NCBI RefSeq assembly: GCF_003086295.3
Contig: NC_092044.1
Coordinates: 5,606,843-5,670,842 of the forward strand
Reading direction: 5' to 3'
Length of the DNA: 64,000 nt
From: Arachis hypogaea
Taxonomy: Eukaryota; Streptophyta; Magnoliopsida; Fabales; Fabaceae
Shown here piece after piece: positions 34,709-46,745 of this stretch. The position numbers and the translations under genes were made by a program. The notes under the pieces are model-generated. The model saw only the letters and a list, made by a program, of their open reading frames with translations. It was not told the origin of the DNA and did no database searches. Positions within the stretch are counted from its first letter, which is position 1; every line of letters begins with the position of its first letter.

Positions 34709-37315
34709 TTGTTCTGATCCCCAAAGTTGAAGCTCCGTCTTACCTGAAAGATTTTCGTCCTATTAGTTTATGTAATGTGATTTACAAAATTATTACAAAA
34801 GTCCTTGTTAATAGGTTTCGTCCTTTCCTTTCTGAGATCATTAGACCGCTTCAGGGTGGTTTTATTCCAGGGAGAGGAACAACGGAGAATATAATAATTG
34901 CGCAAGAAATAATGCATTTCATGAGGAAAACCAAGTCGAATAAGGGTTCTATGGCATTTAAGATTGATCTTGAAAAAGCCTATGACAGAGTAGACTGGAG
35001 ATTCCTTGAAACTTCCTAGATCAAATTTGGTTTTCCTGTGGCTACTATTAATCTTATCATGGCTTGTGTGACTTCGTCTTCTTTGTCTATTCTGTGGAAT
35101 GGTAATAGGCTTCAAAGCTTTAAACCCATGAGGGGGCTGAGACAGGGGGATCCCATGTCCCATTATCTTTTTGTGCTCTGTATGGAGAATCTTTCTTGTC
35201 TTATATCGCATAAAGTCTCTCAAGGATCCTGGATCCCCGTATCTGTTTCTAGACATGGCCCAAAAATCTCTCACTTGATGTTTGTTGATGATCTCTTACT
35301 ATTCTGTAAAGCAACAAAAACTCAGGTGACAGAGGTTATGAAGACACTGAATATGTTTACTCAAGCGTCGGGACTGAAGGTGAATATCCATAAATCTAAG
35401 GCTCAATGTTCCAAGAATGTTTCAGCGAGAAAAAAAGAGGTGCTTTCAGGGATCTCTAGTATCCGATTTTGTCAAGATCTGGGAAGATATTTGGGAGTTA
35501 ATATTGGTCATGATAGGGCTTCTAGGAAGATGGCACAGGAGGTCATTGACAAGATATAGAGAAAACTTGCTAGTTGGAAAGGGTGCTTGCTTAACAAGGC
35601 AGGCAGACTTTGTCTTATGAATGCGGTGATGGCTTCTATTCCGGTTTACAATATGCAAGTTTCCTTTCTTCCGAAGTATGCGTGCGACAAGATTGATTCT
35701 TTGATGCGTTAGTTCTTATGGAAAGGTCAAGCGAATGGGAGAGGGTTGCCGTTGGTCAAGTGGGACATTGCTATAACTTCTAAGAAGGCAGGTGGTTTGG
35801 GTGTTAGAGATACTCTCTGTGCGAACATGGCTCTACTTGGCAAGTTGGTTTGGGATTGTCTGAATAATAAGAACAAGTTGTGGGTGCAGGTTCTAACTCA
35901 CAAATATCTCCAGACCTCCAAGGACTTGGGTAGCAGTCATTGTCACAATGCCTCAACTACTTGGAGGAATATTCTAAAGGCTTATGATATCTTAAAAGAA
36001 GGATTTCGATGGAATGTGGGAAATATGCAACAATCGTTTTGGTATGATGAGTGGAGTCCTCTTGGCAAACTTTGTGAGCTTACATCTTATGTTCACATAT
36101 CTGAAACAAATTTTTCTCTTGCTGATTTGTGGAGCAATGGTACTTGGGAGGGGATAAGCTTATAACGCCAATTTCTCATGAGGTCAAACAGTTTCTTCAC
36201 AGTCTTGGGCCTCCTTTAATGTCAGAATCGGAGCCCGGATGGATTTGGTGGCCCGCATCACTAAAAGCCTATAGCTCTCGAGAAGGTTATCGTTGGCTCC
36301 TGACAAAGAAAGTGAATTCGATCGAAAATAGCAACTGTGGATGGATTTGGCGCCTTAATTTGCCAGAGAAGATAAAGATGATGATGTGGTTGGGTCTACA
36401 AAATGCGCTTCCGACAAATGCCTTCCGGTTCAAGCGTCATTTAACTGATTCGGACAGATGTTCGAGATGCAATGCAGATTTGGAAACAATGGAGCATTGT
36501 CTTAGGGATTGTGAGAAATCAAGATGCATTTGACAAATGTTGGATCCTTTGCTTATTGATTCATTTGAAGGTACTCCCTTGGAATTTTGGATTCGGAAGG
36601 TCATGCCGGGCAATGAGGCAATTGTAGGGGCGGGTCTTTGGTGGGTGTGGAGGCATCGTTACAATGATATTTTCAATAATGGAGATCAGTGGTCAAACTA
36701 TAAGGTTGTTGCTATGGCTCGGATAACTGCTAATGATTTAAGAAAGTCTGCCAGTATCAAGTGTATAACTTTCAAGGATCGAAGGAGGTGGAAACCTCCA
36801 ACAGGTGACACTTTTAAAGTTAATTGTGATGCGAGTCTGTTTTCTGATTGGAACCTAGCAGAAATTGGTTGTGTTATTAGAGATTCTAATGGGAGTTGGA
36901 TTTCGGGTTGTTCTAGTAGCTATCCTCCAGGGCCTATCGTCAGATGTGAGTTTTTTGCTGTTTGGAGGGGTTTGATTTTAGCTTGGGATTATGGCTTGAG
37001 AGATATTGTGTGCGAAACAGATTCTCTTGACATTTTGCACATTTTAAAAAATCCGGCAAATGGGCTAAATTGTGATGTGGTTGATATTCTTCAGAAGATA
37101 CATGAGCTTCTATCAAGACCTTGGGTTGTAGATTTTGAATGGATTACCTGTGATGCTAACGCTGTGGCAGATTGGCTGGCGAGATATGCGGTCAAGACCA
37201 ATCCAACTCATGTTATTTGGTCGGAATCTTGTGATGAGTTTCAGCATCTTATGCTTGTTGATTTAGGATAATCTCTTTTTTTCTTTGTTTCTTTTTGTTT
37301 AGTCACAAAAAAAAT
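34709..37315 (+). mobile_element. L1-type LINE, 5'-truncated and degenerate
   Basis: The element starts within the reverse transcriptase domain (F-R-P-I-S-L-C-N motif near 34757) and has the R-Q-G-D-P block and the F-V-D-D catalytic box (near 35283). A zinc-binding RT-associated region (C-S-R-C-N-A-D near 36460) and a C-terminal RNase H domain (N-C-D-A-S near 36825) follow. Stops at 35017-35019, 35557-35559 and 35710-35712, a frame change between about 36129 and 36165 and a stop at 36531-36533 disable it. A 13-bp target duplication CAGTATTTATTAA (34696-34708 and 37316-37328) and a short A-rich tail show insertion by target-primed reverse transcription with 5' truncation. Confidence 0.92.
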
Positions 37316-37328
37316 CAGTATTTATTAA

Positions 37329-39100
37329 ACAAAATAAAAAAATCTAGTATAATTTTATAACTTAACAAATATTTATAGTTACTTTTAATTAAATTATTAA
37401 TGTCAAATTCAATTGTCAATCAAAATGTTATTTTTGCTTATGTCCGTTATATTTATTTTAAATTTTAAAATTATTTTATCAAACATAGTTATTATAACTT
37501 ATATTTATTAAGAGTTATTTTTTAAAGTTAATTTTAATAAGTTATTTACGAAAAATAAAGTCTTATCAAACCAAACATAAACTTCAGCTGATATTAACTA
37601 TTATTAAATAAATCGTTTTCAAAATCAAGACGATCATTGTCTTTACTCTTTAAAGTATGTTTAGTAACTTTAGTATGTTGCTAACAATAAGTTGTTAACA
37701 ATAAATAAACATTATCATGTCCCACAAGTTATCGTGTTATCGAATTGAAGCAAAGCTTATGTCAACTAATAAGGACACATTATTTAAATGCCAATAATTG
37801 ATTAGCACCCCCATTAGATAATTCGTACCTAATTAGTTTGCATTGTTTAAGGTTATTGCCTTCTTGGTCATCCTTTCGGAATTGGCTCTCATACTCTAAA
37901 GCCACCTGAATAATTGAAAATAAAATTGCTTGCTTCTTCTTGTAATTTTTTCTCCAAAAAACAGTATTCCATTTCTAATGCTCTTTATTTTATTTTATTT
38001 TTTATAAATAATTAAAATATATAATAAATGTAAACTAATAAATAAATTATTGAACCAATTAAATGTATATAAAAACAAAATTTAGAACATAAAGTTATTA
38101 ATTTTTTATCAACAAGAGATTTTTTTATTTCACCAAATTAAATTAAAGATAATTAAATTGTCAAAACTTAAAACTGCTAATAGAAATGTCTATGTCGAAA
38201 AAAAAAATGAAAACGTTGATTGACCTAAATTAGCAAGTTGTTGGTATTCTTTAAGTAACACAATCGGAATTCCTTAAATAGCACAAAACAAAATCTTAAT
38301 CATAATCATGAATCCTAAATATAACATAAAAGCATGTCCAAACTGCTATAAATCGCGACAAAATCTAAGCCTTTGCTTGCCAACCACGTGGATCAACAAC
38401 GAACACTAATTTAATTAATAATACTTTTAAATGGCAACCTTTATTCAATTATTCATTCAAGAATAGTTTATTCTTTTACTAATATTAATAATTAATCACG
38501 TCATTAGCCGACTGCTTTCGCGGACCTAATCTATATCTTCATTTTTAGCGGCTAATCCCCATGCTTAATCTATGTGGCTTTGTTAGCTTTCCTTTTTATT
38601 CTTTCAGCAAATCATCAAAAATTTGTTTTTACGTGTTTTGATGAATAATCCTACTAAATCTTCCCCAAAAATTAAATATCAATTAATCTTTTTATATAAA
38701 AACATAGGATGATATTATAATATAAAAAAACCAAATATTATATATATTTTTAGAAAGAACTAAAGGAGAGTACCTAAGATATCAAACTTAAAACATTTAA
38801 GTGTAACTGTTAATTCATTGGATTTTTTTTATCTTATATACATCTTATTTTTTTCTTGTTTTTTTGGATGTGAGACAAATTTTTTATATTACTCTTAATT
38901 TCTTTTTACCAAAAATAAGAATAAGACTCGAAGAATTCGCGACTAAATATGGAAAAAATATGTCATTTGAGTTATCAGTGCAACTAAATATCTTTTAAAA
39001 ATTATCCATCATTCAACCTTTAGAAAAGAGAAAAACTAAAAAATAAGTAACTTCTTATAAAAAATAAGTAATTTTTTATAAAAATAAATATTTAAATTAA
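37329..39100. other. Intergenic, no gene recognised
   Basis: AT-rich sequence with no supported coding frame, RNA gene or clear repeat. Confidence 0.5.
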
Positions 39101-39109
39101 TTAATAATA

Positions 39110-39640
39110 GAGTAAAGTATTATTTTTGTCCCCAACGTTTGGGGTAAATCTTATTTGTGTCCCTAACGTTTAAATCGTCCTATTTATATCCTTAACGTTT
39201 ATAAAAGTGATTCAATGTTATCCTACTATCAATTATACTAACAAATCAGATTATATTTTTCAATTATTCTTATTTGGATGTATTCATTCTCAATTAGGTC
39301 TCACTTTGATGTGTTCGATTTTAATATTATACCCACTATTTGTGTTTAGATTCATTTATATCTCTAGAAAAGTGAATTATGTAAATATTGTAGGAATTAG
39401 TTTTAACATTTAATGAGCTATTTTTCAGAATAGATCATCGATTCTATCCCAGACATTTGTATTCTAACTTCAAGAAAAGATTTTTAAAACTCAAATTAAA
39501 GCGCTCATGATGTGTAATTGACGGGAGGATAACATTGAATCACTTTTACAAACGTTAGGGATATAAATAGGATAATTTAAATGTTAGGGACACAAATAGG
39601 ATTTACTCCAAACGTTGGGGACAAAAACAATACTTTACTT
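39110..39640. mobile_element. Mutator-like foldback, GAGTAAAGTAT family, second copy
   Basis: The left end GAGTAAAGTATT and right end AATACTTTACTT are inverted repeats with one terminal change. The arms contain TTTGTCCCCAACGTTTGGGG and its complement. The 9-bp target duplication TTAATAATA is exact at 39101-39109 and 39641-39649. It shares termini and internal motifs with 15304-16265 but is shorter (531 bp). Confidence 0.8.
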
Positions 39641-40119
39641 TTAATAATATTATTTAAATAAAAAACTGACTAAAAACTAAAAATTTAAAGGACAAATAAC
39701 ATTTCTCTTGATTTATAATAAAAATGATCTTTAATACCAAAATTATTAAAAAGGGCCAAATTTTTTTATATTTAAAAAGAAGAACCAAATCTTTTTGTAA
39801 GAAAAAAAATATATCCTTAATTATTTTATATTTATTTTTATAATCTTTAATATATGCCGCTATATAGATATGTATGAATATTCACTTGGAATTAATTAGT
39901 TAATTAATTTAAAACAAATTACTCTAAAAGATCGTTAGAAAGATTTAATTATTAAAATATTGATTTTTAACTATTTTGGTGTGAAAATATTTATATAAAT
40001 TAACTAACTATATAGTTAAGAATCAATATTTTAATAATTAAATCTCTCTAACGATCTTTTAGAGTAATTTGTTTTAAATTAATTAACTAATTAATTCCAA
40101 GTGAATATTCATACATATC

Positions 40120-40650
40120 TGTTCATACCCTGGCCCAATGATGAAGGCTCAGGTCCAAATAAAAGGCCCAATCTGAAGGATTAAGCCTAGCTAAGTACCG
40201 ACCTTCACATAAGAAGTCGGTACTAACCACGACTTAGTCTGAAGAAGTCGGATGTGAGATTAGCTGGCAGATAAACGCTCATTCAAATGAGTAACCGCCC
40301 CTAAAATCTCTCTAACCGCTTCATAAAGCCATATCTTAACCTCCCCAAAGATAATGGGGACGGTTAACACCCTAAAGATACGGCACTACTCCAACGGTGG
40401 TTATTGGCTCACCACTATAAATACACTGACACCCCTCAGGTATCTCTAAACCCAATACTCTCTAGACCTGCTTACACTCTTGCTAACTTAGGCATCGGAG
40501 TGTCCTTGCAGGTACCACCCTCCATTCACCCACGCGAACAAGTCGGACGGAGCCTCCCGAGTTGCAGATCCATCCGGAGTCCTCCTCCTTCATACGTTTG
40601 GGCCACCCAACGCCATCCATCTTATTAATCTCCAGTTACCCACCGTAACA
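40120..40650 (+). repeat. 5' LTR of gypsy copy 2
   Basis: TG...CA ends. TATA-like CTATAAATA at 40415-40423. It differs from the copy 1 LTR at many more positions than from its own partner LTR, so the two insertions are independent and not a segmental duplication. Confidence 0.95.
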
Positions 40651-40651
40651 T

Positions 40652-40669
40652 TGGCGCCGTTGCCGGGGA
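40652..40669 (+). other. Primer-binding site, gypsy copy 2
   Basis: TGGCGCCGTTGCCGGGGA, identical to copy 1 and one base after the LTR end plus T. Confidence 0.75.
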
Positions 40670-40688
40670 CCCGAGAGATCATCCATTG

Positions 40689-43600
40689 ATGGCGGACAGA
40701 TCCCACGAAGAAGGCCATGCGGAAACAGATTCTGAACAAGAGAATCTAGGCATGGGTAACAACGATGAAGACCTGGCCCTACACCAGGAAGATAACAATC
40801 AACACAGAGAGGGTACCTCCGGAGTGAAGAACCCGAAGGTAAATTCCTCAGATGGGCGCGAATCAGAGAAAGGCGGACCATCCCACGTAGTTGAACTAAT
40901 GGGATTAGTCCACAGCCGCCTGGAACAATTGGAGCAAGAGCGGGAAAAACAAAAGGAGACTGAAAGGTACCTTAAAGAGGAGATGGAGCGGCGAAAAGAG
41001 TTAGAAAGAAAGCTCTTACAGCTAGAAACCTCCCTCAAGAATCACAACTCCCGCGACGAACAAGAAGACCAACTCTCGGGAGGACAAGATCCTTTCAGCG
41101 AGGACATAATGAGGGCAAAAGTTCCGAGGAACTTCAAAAGCCCTGATATGGACCTCTATGATGGAACTACGGATCCAAAGCATCATCTAAGCAACTTCAA
41201 AAGTCGGATGTATCTAGCTGATGCCTCCGACGCTACGAGATGCAAGGCTTTCCCGACCACTTTATCGAAAGTAGCGATGAAGTGGTTCGATAGCCTTCCC
41301 CCGAGATCAATCACTAGCTTTGAAGACCTCTCAAGGAAGTTTTTGATGAGGTTCTCAATTCAGAAAGATAAGGTAAAACATGCACCGAGCCTCCTGGGAA
41401 TAAAACAGGAGGTCGGAGAATCTCTGCGAGCCTATATGGAAAGGTTCAACAAAGCATGTTTAGAGATCCAAGACCTGCCCACAGAGGCAGTCATAATGGG
41501 GTTAGTCAATGGACTTAGAGAAAGTCCCTTCTCACAGTCCATATCTAAAAGGCACCCTGTTTCTCTAAGTGATGTACAAGAAAGAGCTGAAAAGTACATC
41601 AATATGGAAGAGAATGCAAAACTAAGGGACCTGAGTTGGCGACCTGGACCCCCTCCCTCATCTAAGGAGAGGGAAAGGGAAGTCAAGAAAAAGGAAGAAC
41701 TCGGTCTCGAGAGGCCCAGGAAATATCACTCTTATACTCCTCTAAAAACTTCTATAGTGGATGTATACAGAGAGATTTGCCACACTGAAAGGCTGCCACC
41801 CCCCAGACCTATTAAAAATAAGAAAGGGGGAAGCCGCAACGATTATTGTGAGTACCATAAAATATATGGTCACTCCACCAATGACTGTTACGACCTTAAG
41901 AATGTGATAGAAAAGCTGGCTAGAGAAGGTCGGCTTGATAGATATCTCATGGAAAGGTCGGACAGTCACGGAAAAAGAAAGCGAGATGATATGGACAGGA
42001 GAGATCCACCACCACAAACCCCAGAGAGACATATCCATATGATCTCAGGAGGATTTGCGGGAGGTGGAATCACCAAATATTCTCGCAAAAGACACCTCAA
42101 AAGAGTCTACTAGGTCGGAGAGGAGTCACCCGACCTCCCTACCATCTCATTCACAAAAGAAGATGGGCAAGGAATAATCCCTGGACACGATGATCCAGTG
42201 GTAATAACCATGATCCTAGCCAATGCCCATCTCCACAGAACCCTAGTAGACCAAGGAAGCTCGGCGGACATCCTTTTCAAGCCCGCTTTCGACAAGCTGG
42301 GGTTGGATGAAAAAGAGTTGAGAGCCTACCCTGACACCCTATATGGATTAGGGAACACGCCAATAAAACCACTAGGATTTTTACCCCTTCACACCACTTT
42401 CGGAAAAGGGGAATAATCAAGGACTCTGAGCATAGACTTCATAGTCATCGATGAAGGGTCAGCCTACAATGCCTTAATTGGCAGGACTACCCTTAATCGC
42501 CTTGGAGCAGTGGTATCCACTCTCCACCTTTGCATGAAATTTCCGACTCCAGGAGGAATAGCAACGGTGAGGGGAGATCAAAAATTGGCAAGAAAATGCT
42601 ACAATGAAAGCCTAAATCTGAGAGGAAAAGGCAAAGAAGTCCACACCATAGAGCTAGGCGGCACAAGGACCAGAGAAGAGCTGCGACCCCAACCGGGAGG
42701 AAAAACCGAGGAGATACAAGTCGGAGAGGAGGAAGGAAAAAACACTTACATAGGAGCCAACCTAGGGGAAACCCTAAAACAAAGGTTGGGAGAACTCCTG
42801 AGAGCTAATTCTGACCTCTTCGCATGGAAGGCTTCCGACATGCCCGGGATTGATCCCGAGCTCATGTCCCACAAGCTCTCGGTTTACCCAGGGTCCCGAC
42901 CTGTACAACAAAGAAGACGCAAGCTCGGCCCGGAACGAGCCCAAATAGCAGAAGAGCAAGTACAGGTGCTCCTGGAAGCCGGCTTTATTAGAGAGGTCAA
43001 GTACCCAACATGGCTAGCCAATGTAGTGCTAGTCAAAAAACAGAATGGTAAATGGAGAATGTGCGTCGACTATACCGACTTGAATAAGGCATGTCCTAAG
43101 GACCCTTATCCCCTACCAAGTATTGATACCCTGGTAGATTCCAGCTCGGGGTACCAATACTTATCATTCATGGACGCCTACTCGGGATATAACCAAATCC
43201 CGATGTATGAACCCGACCAGGAGAAAACATCTTTCATCACACCCAGAGCCAACTATTGCTACGTGGTCATGCCATTCGGACTAAAGAATGCAGGAGCCAT
43301 GTATCAAAGGCTGATGAATAAAGTGTTTTCCCCCCATCTAGGGAGCCTAATGGAAGTATACGTTGACGACATGCTAGTAAAAACCAAGCAAGAAGCCGAC
43401 CTCTTAACCGACCTCTCACAAGTCTTTGATACCATAAGGTTGCATGGGATGAGACTAAATCCTACAAAGTGCGCCTTCGCGGTCGAGGCAGGAAAATTTC
43501 TAGGGTTCATGCTAACACAAAGAGGGATTGAGGCCAATCCCGACAAATGCAGAGCCATCCTAGAAATGAAAAGCCCGACTTGTTTAAGAGAGGTTCAGCA

Positions 43601-45905
43601 GCTCAATGATCGACTTGCAGCCCTCTCCAGATTTTTGGCAGGATCGGCACTAAAATCCCTTCCACTATTTTCCTTATTAAGGAAGGGATGTCAGTTTGAA
43701 TGGACTCCGGAATGCGAGGAGGCGTTCCAGGAGTTCAAAAAATTCCTAAGTCAACCTCCTATCTTAAACCGACCAATACCGGGGAAGGACCTCGTCCTAT
43801 ACCTATCCGTAGCAAACAGGGCTGTCTCATCAGCTCTGATAAGAGAAGACGAGGTCGGACAACACCCGGTCTATTTCATCAGCAAGGTCCTGCAAGGCCC
43901 TGAACTAAGGTACCACAAACTAGAAAAGTTTGCCTACTCCTTAGTGATAGCCTCGCGAAGGCTACGACCTTACTTTCAAGCTGACACAATAAGGGTCCGT
44001 ACGAACCAGCCCATGAAGCAAATCCTCCAAAAGACGGATGTTGCAGGGAGAATGGTTCAATGGGCAATAGAACTTTCCGAGTTCGATCTGAGATACGAAA
44101 CTCGGACAGCAATCAAATCCCAATGTCTCGCCGACTTCGTTGCAGAGTATGCGGGGGATCAAGAGGAAAAGCCGACTACATGGGAACTCTATGTAGACGG
44201 ATCCTCCAACAAAACAGGGAGCGGCGCAGGCATAATATTAGTTGATGAAAGAGGAACCCAGATAGAGGTCTCCTTAAAATTTGAATTTCCGGCTTCAAAT
44301 AATCAGGCAGAATATGAAGCCTTGATAGCCAGACTAAAATTGGCAGAAGAAGTTGGTGCTACAAAAGTGATGATATACAGCGACTCACAAGTGGTGACCT
44401 CCCAAATAAGTGGAGAATATCAGGCAAAGGACCCTAATATGAAGAGGTACTTGGAAAAAACCTTGGAGCACCTTGGGCGCTTTGCAGAAACTGAGGTCAA
44501 ACACATAACTCGGGATCTAAATAGCAGAGCGGATGCCCTATCCAAGTTAGCAAGTACCAAACCAGGAGGGAACAATAGAAGCCTGATTCAAGAAACCCTC
44601 CAAGAGCCATCGGTAGCAAAAACAGAAGATAAGCAAGAGATACTTGAGGTAGTCGGTTTAAACCTCGGATGGATGAATCCCTTAGTCGAATACCTGAAAT
44701 TCGACATCCTCCCTAAGGAGGAGAAAGAAGCTAAAAAGATCCGAAGGGAAGCACAACATTACACTTTGGTGAGAAATGTACTCTACAGAAGAGGGATATC
44801 AACACCATTGTTAAAGTGCGTACCGACCTCAAGAACCGCCGAGGTGTTGGAGGAAATACATAGTGGGATCTGCGGAAATCAACTCGGAGCAAGATCACTA
44901 GCCAGAAAAGTGATCCGAGCTGGATTCTACTGGCCGACCTTACAAAAAGATGCCACAGAATTTGTGAAAAAGTGTCAACCGTGCCAGATGCATGCAAATT
45001 TCCACGTGGCCCCCCCAGAGGAGCTCATTAGTATCACTTCTCCATGGCCTTTCGCAAAATGGGGAATGGATTTGTTAGGTCCTTTTCCCCAAGCGCCAGG
45101 ACAAGTCAAATACTTGATCGTGGGAATAGATTACTTCACAAAGTGGATAGAAGCAGAACCACTAGCCACTATCACCGCCCAAAGAAGTCGCAGATTCCTT
45201 TACAAAAATATCATCACAAGATATGGGATACCTTATTCCATTACTACGGATAACGGAACCCAATTCACCGACGCCACTTTCCGAAGCTTAGTAGCCAGTA
45301 TGAAAATAAAACATCAATTCACCTCGGTGGAACACCCGCAAGCGAATGGACAAGCCGAGGCAGCCAACAAAGTCATACTGGCAGGACTAAAGAAGAGACT
45401 GCAGGAAGCAAAGGGAGCTTGGGCTGAAGAGCTCCCTCAGGTGCTATGGGCCTATAGGACAACCCCCCAATCCGCCACAGGAGAAACACCCTTCCGACTA
45501 GTCTATGGTGTGGAAGCCATGATTCCCATAGAAATCAATGAGCAAAGCCCAAGGGTAATTCTCCACGACGAGGTCGAAAATATACAGGGGCACAAAGAGG
45601 AGCTCGACTTGCTCCCCGAAGTCCGAGAAGGTGCCCAGATAAGAGAAGCGGCATTGAAACAAAGGATGACTACCAGATACAACAAGAAAGTCATTCGAAG
45701 AACATTTGCCCCGGATGAATTGGTCCTCATCAGAAATGACATTGGAGTCAACAAATCAGGAGAAGGAAAGCTCGCCGCAAATTGGAAGGGACCATACAAA
45801 ATCAAGGAAGTGTTAGGGAAAGGTTATTATAAAGTAACCGACCTGAACGGCACTGAGCTTCCAAGGTCGTGGCATGCTTGTAACATGAAAAGGTACTACA
45901 GTTAA
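40689..45905 (+). pseudogene. Gypsy gag-pol polyprotein, two in-frame stops
   Basis: One frame of 1,739 codons interrupted by TAG at 42111-42113 (after the gag/Cys-His region) and TAA at 42414-42416 (within the protease region). Both are single-base changes from sense codons seen in copy 1. The part from 42510 to 45905 is open and covers RT (Y-V-D-D), both RNase H segments and integrase (D, D, E with the usual N-G-Q-A-E block). In the integrase zinc motif the second His of copy 1 is Gln here. Gag is intact up to the first stop, so a gag protein of 474 residues could still be made. Confidence 0.92.
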
Positions 45906-46745
45906 AAGCGAACTCTACTCCCTGATGTACTCTTTTCCCAACTTCATGATTTTTTCCCAAAAGAGTTTTTTCTGGAGAAGGGTTTTTAACGAGGCATCAT
46001 AGTAGAGACTAAGGGAAAATAGGCTATAAAAACCCTTAGTAGCAAGAAGGTACCTTCCCAATTAATAAAGATCTTTTTCATTTACAATATCTCTTATAAT
46101 ATCCTTCTTTATTTTTCTAAGTTTTTCTACGAAACGCGCCGACTTAAGCTCAACAAAACGTGAAAATCCCATGAACCGACCTAGATGGTCGTCAGGATAA
46201 AACGACGAGGTACAAGTCGGCGTAAAGAGGTTATATGAGTTGATCGTGAAAACTCGGGAACGATCCGACTCTTAAGTCGAAATGAGAACCCGAGCAAAAC
46301 GAACTCGGAAGTACTCCGAGTAGAAGAAAAACGCATCGCAAAAATAGCCTAAGTCATAAAAGCTCACTAAAGCAAAGTTGAGCATAGAGGATAGCAAAAA
46401 GAGATGGGGAAAACCTGAGAAAAAGTTTAAAGGCTGCACAAAAGCCCTTGAACGAATAGGCCTGAGAAAACAATGCAAGTCAACAAAAGGTTTTCAGAAA
46501 AAAGATCAAAGAGGGTTTTGAAATATCGAAACTAGAAAAGCATACACGCACAAGGTAACTTAGAACCCTTATCCAAAAAAGGGCATTTATTTTTCTACAC
46601 CCTCATTCAAAAAGGGCACACACCAGAAATATTTTTGTTTACGGCCTTAAAAGGCCAAGAGAAATTGTTCACACAACATATAAATAAAGTTTAAAAAAGG
46701 GGGGACCCACAGGCCGAGCCCCCATATAGCCATGAAAAAATAAAG
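45906..46745. other. Gypsy spacer between pol and antisense gene, copy 2
   Basis: Non-coding, closely similar to the copy 1 spacer, including the GACTTAAG and CGACGAGGTACAAGTCGGCG segments. Confidence 0.6.
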
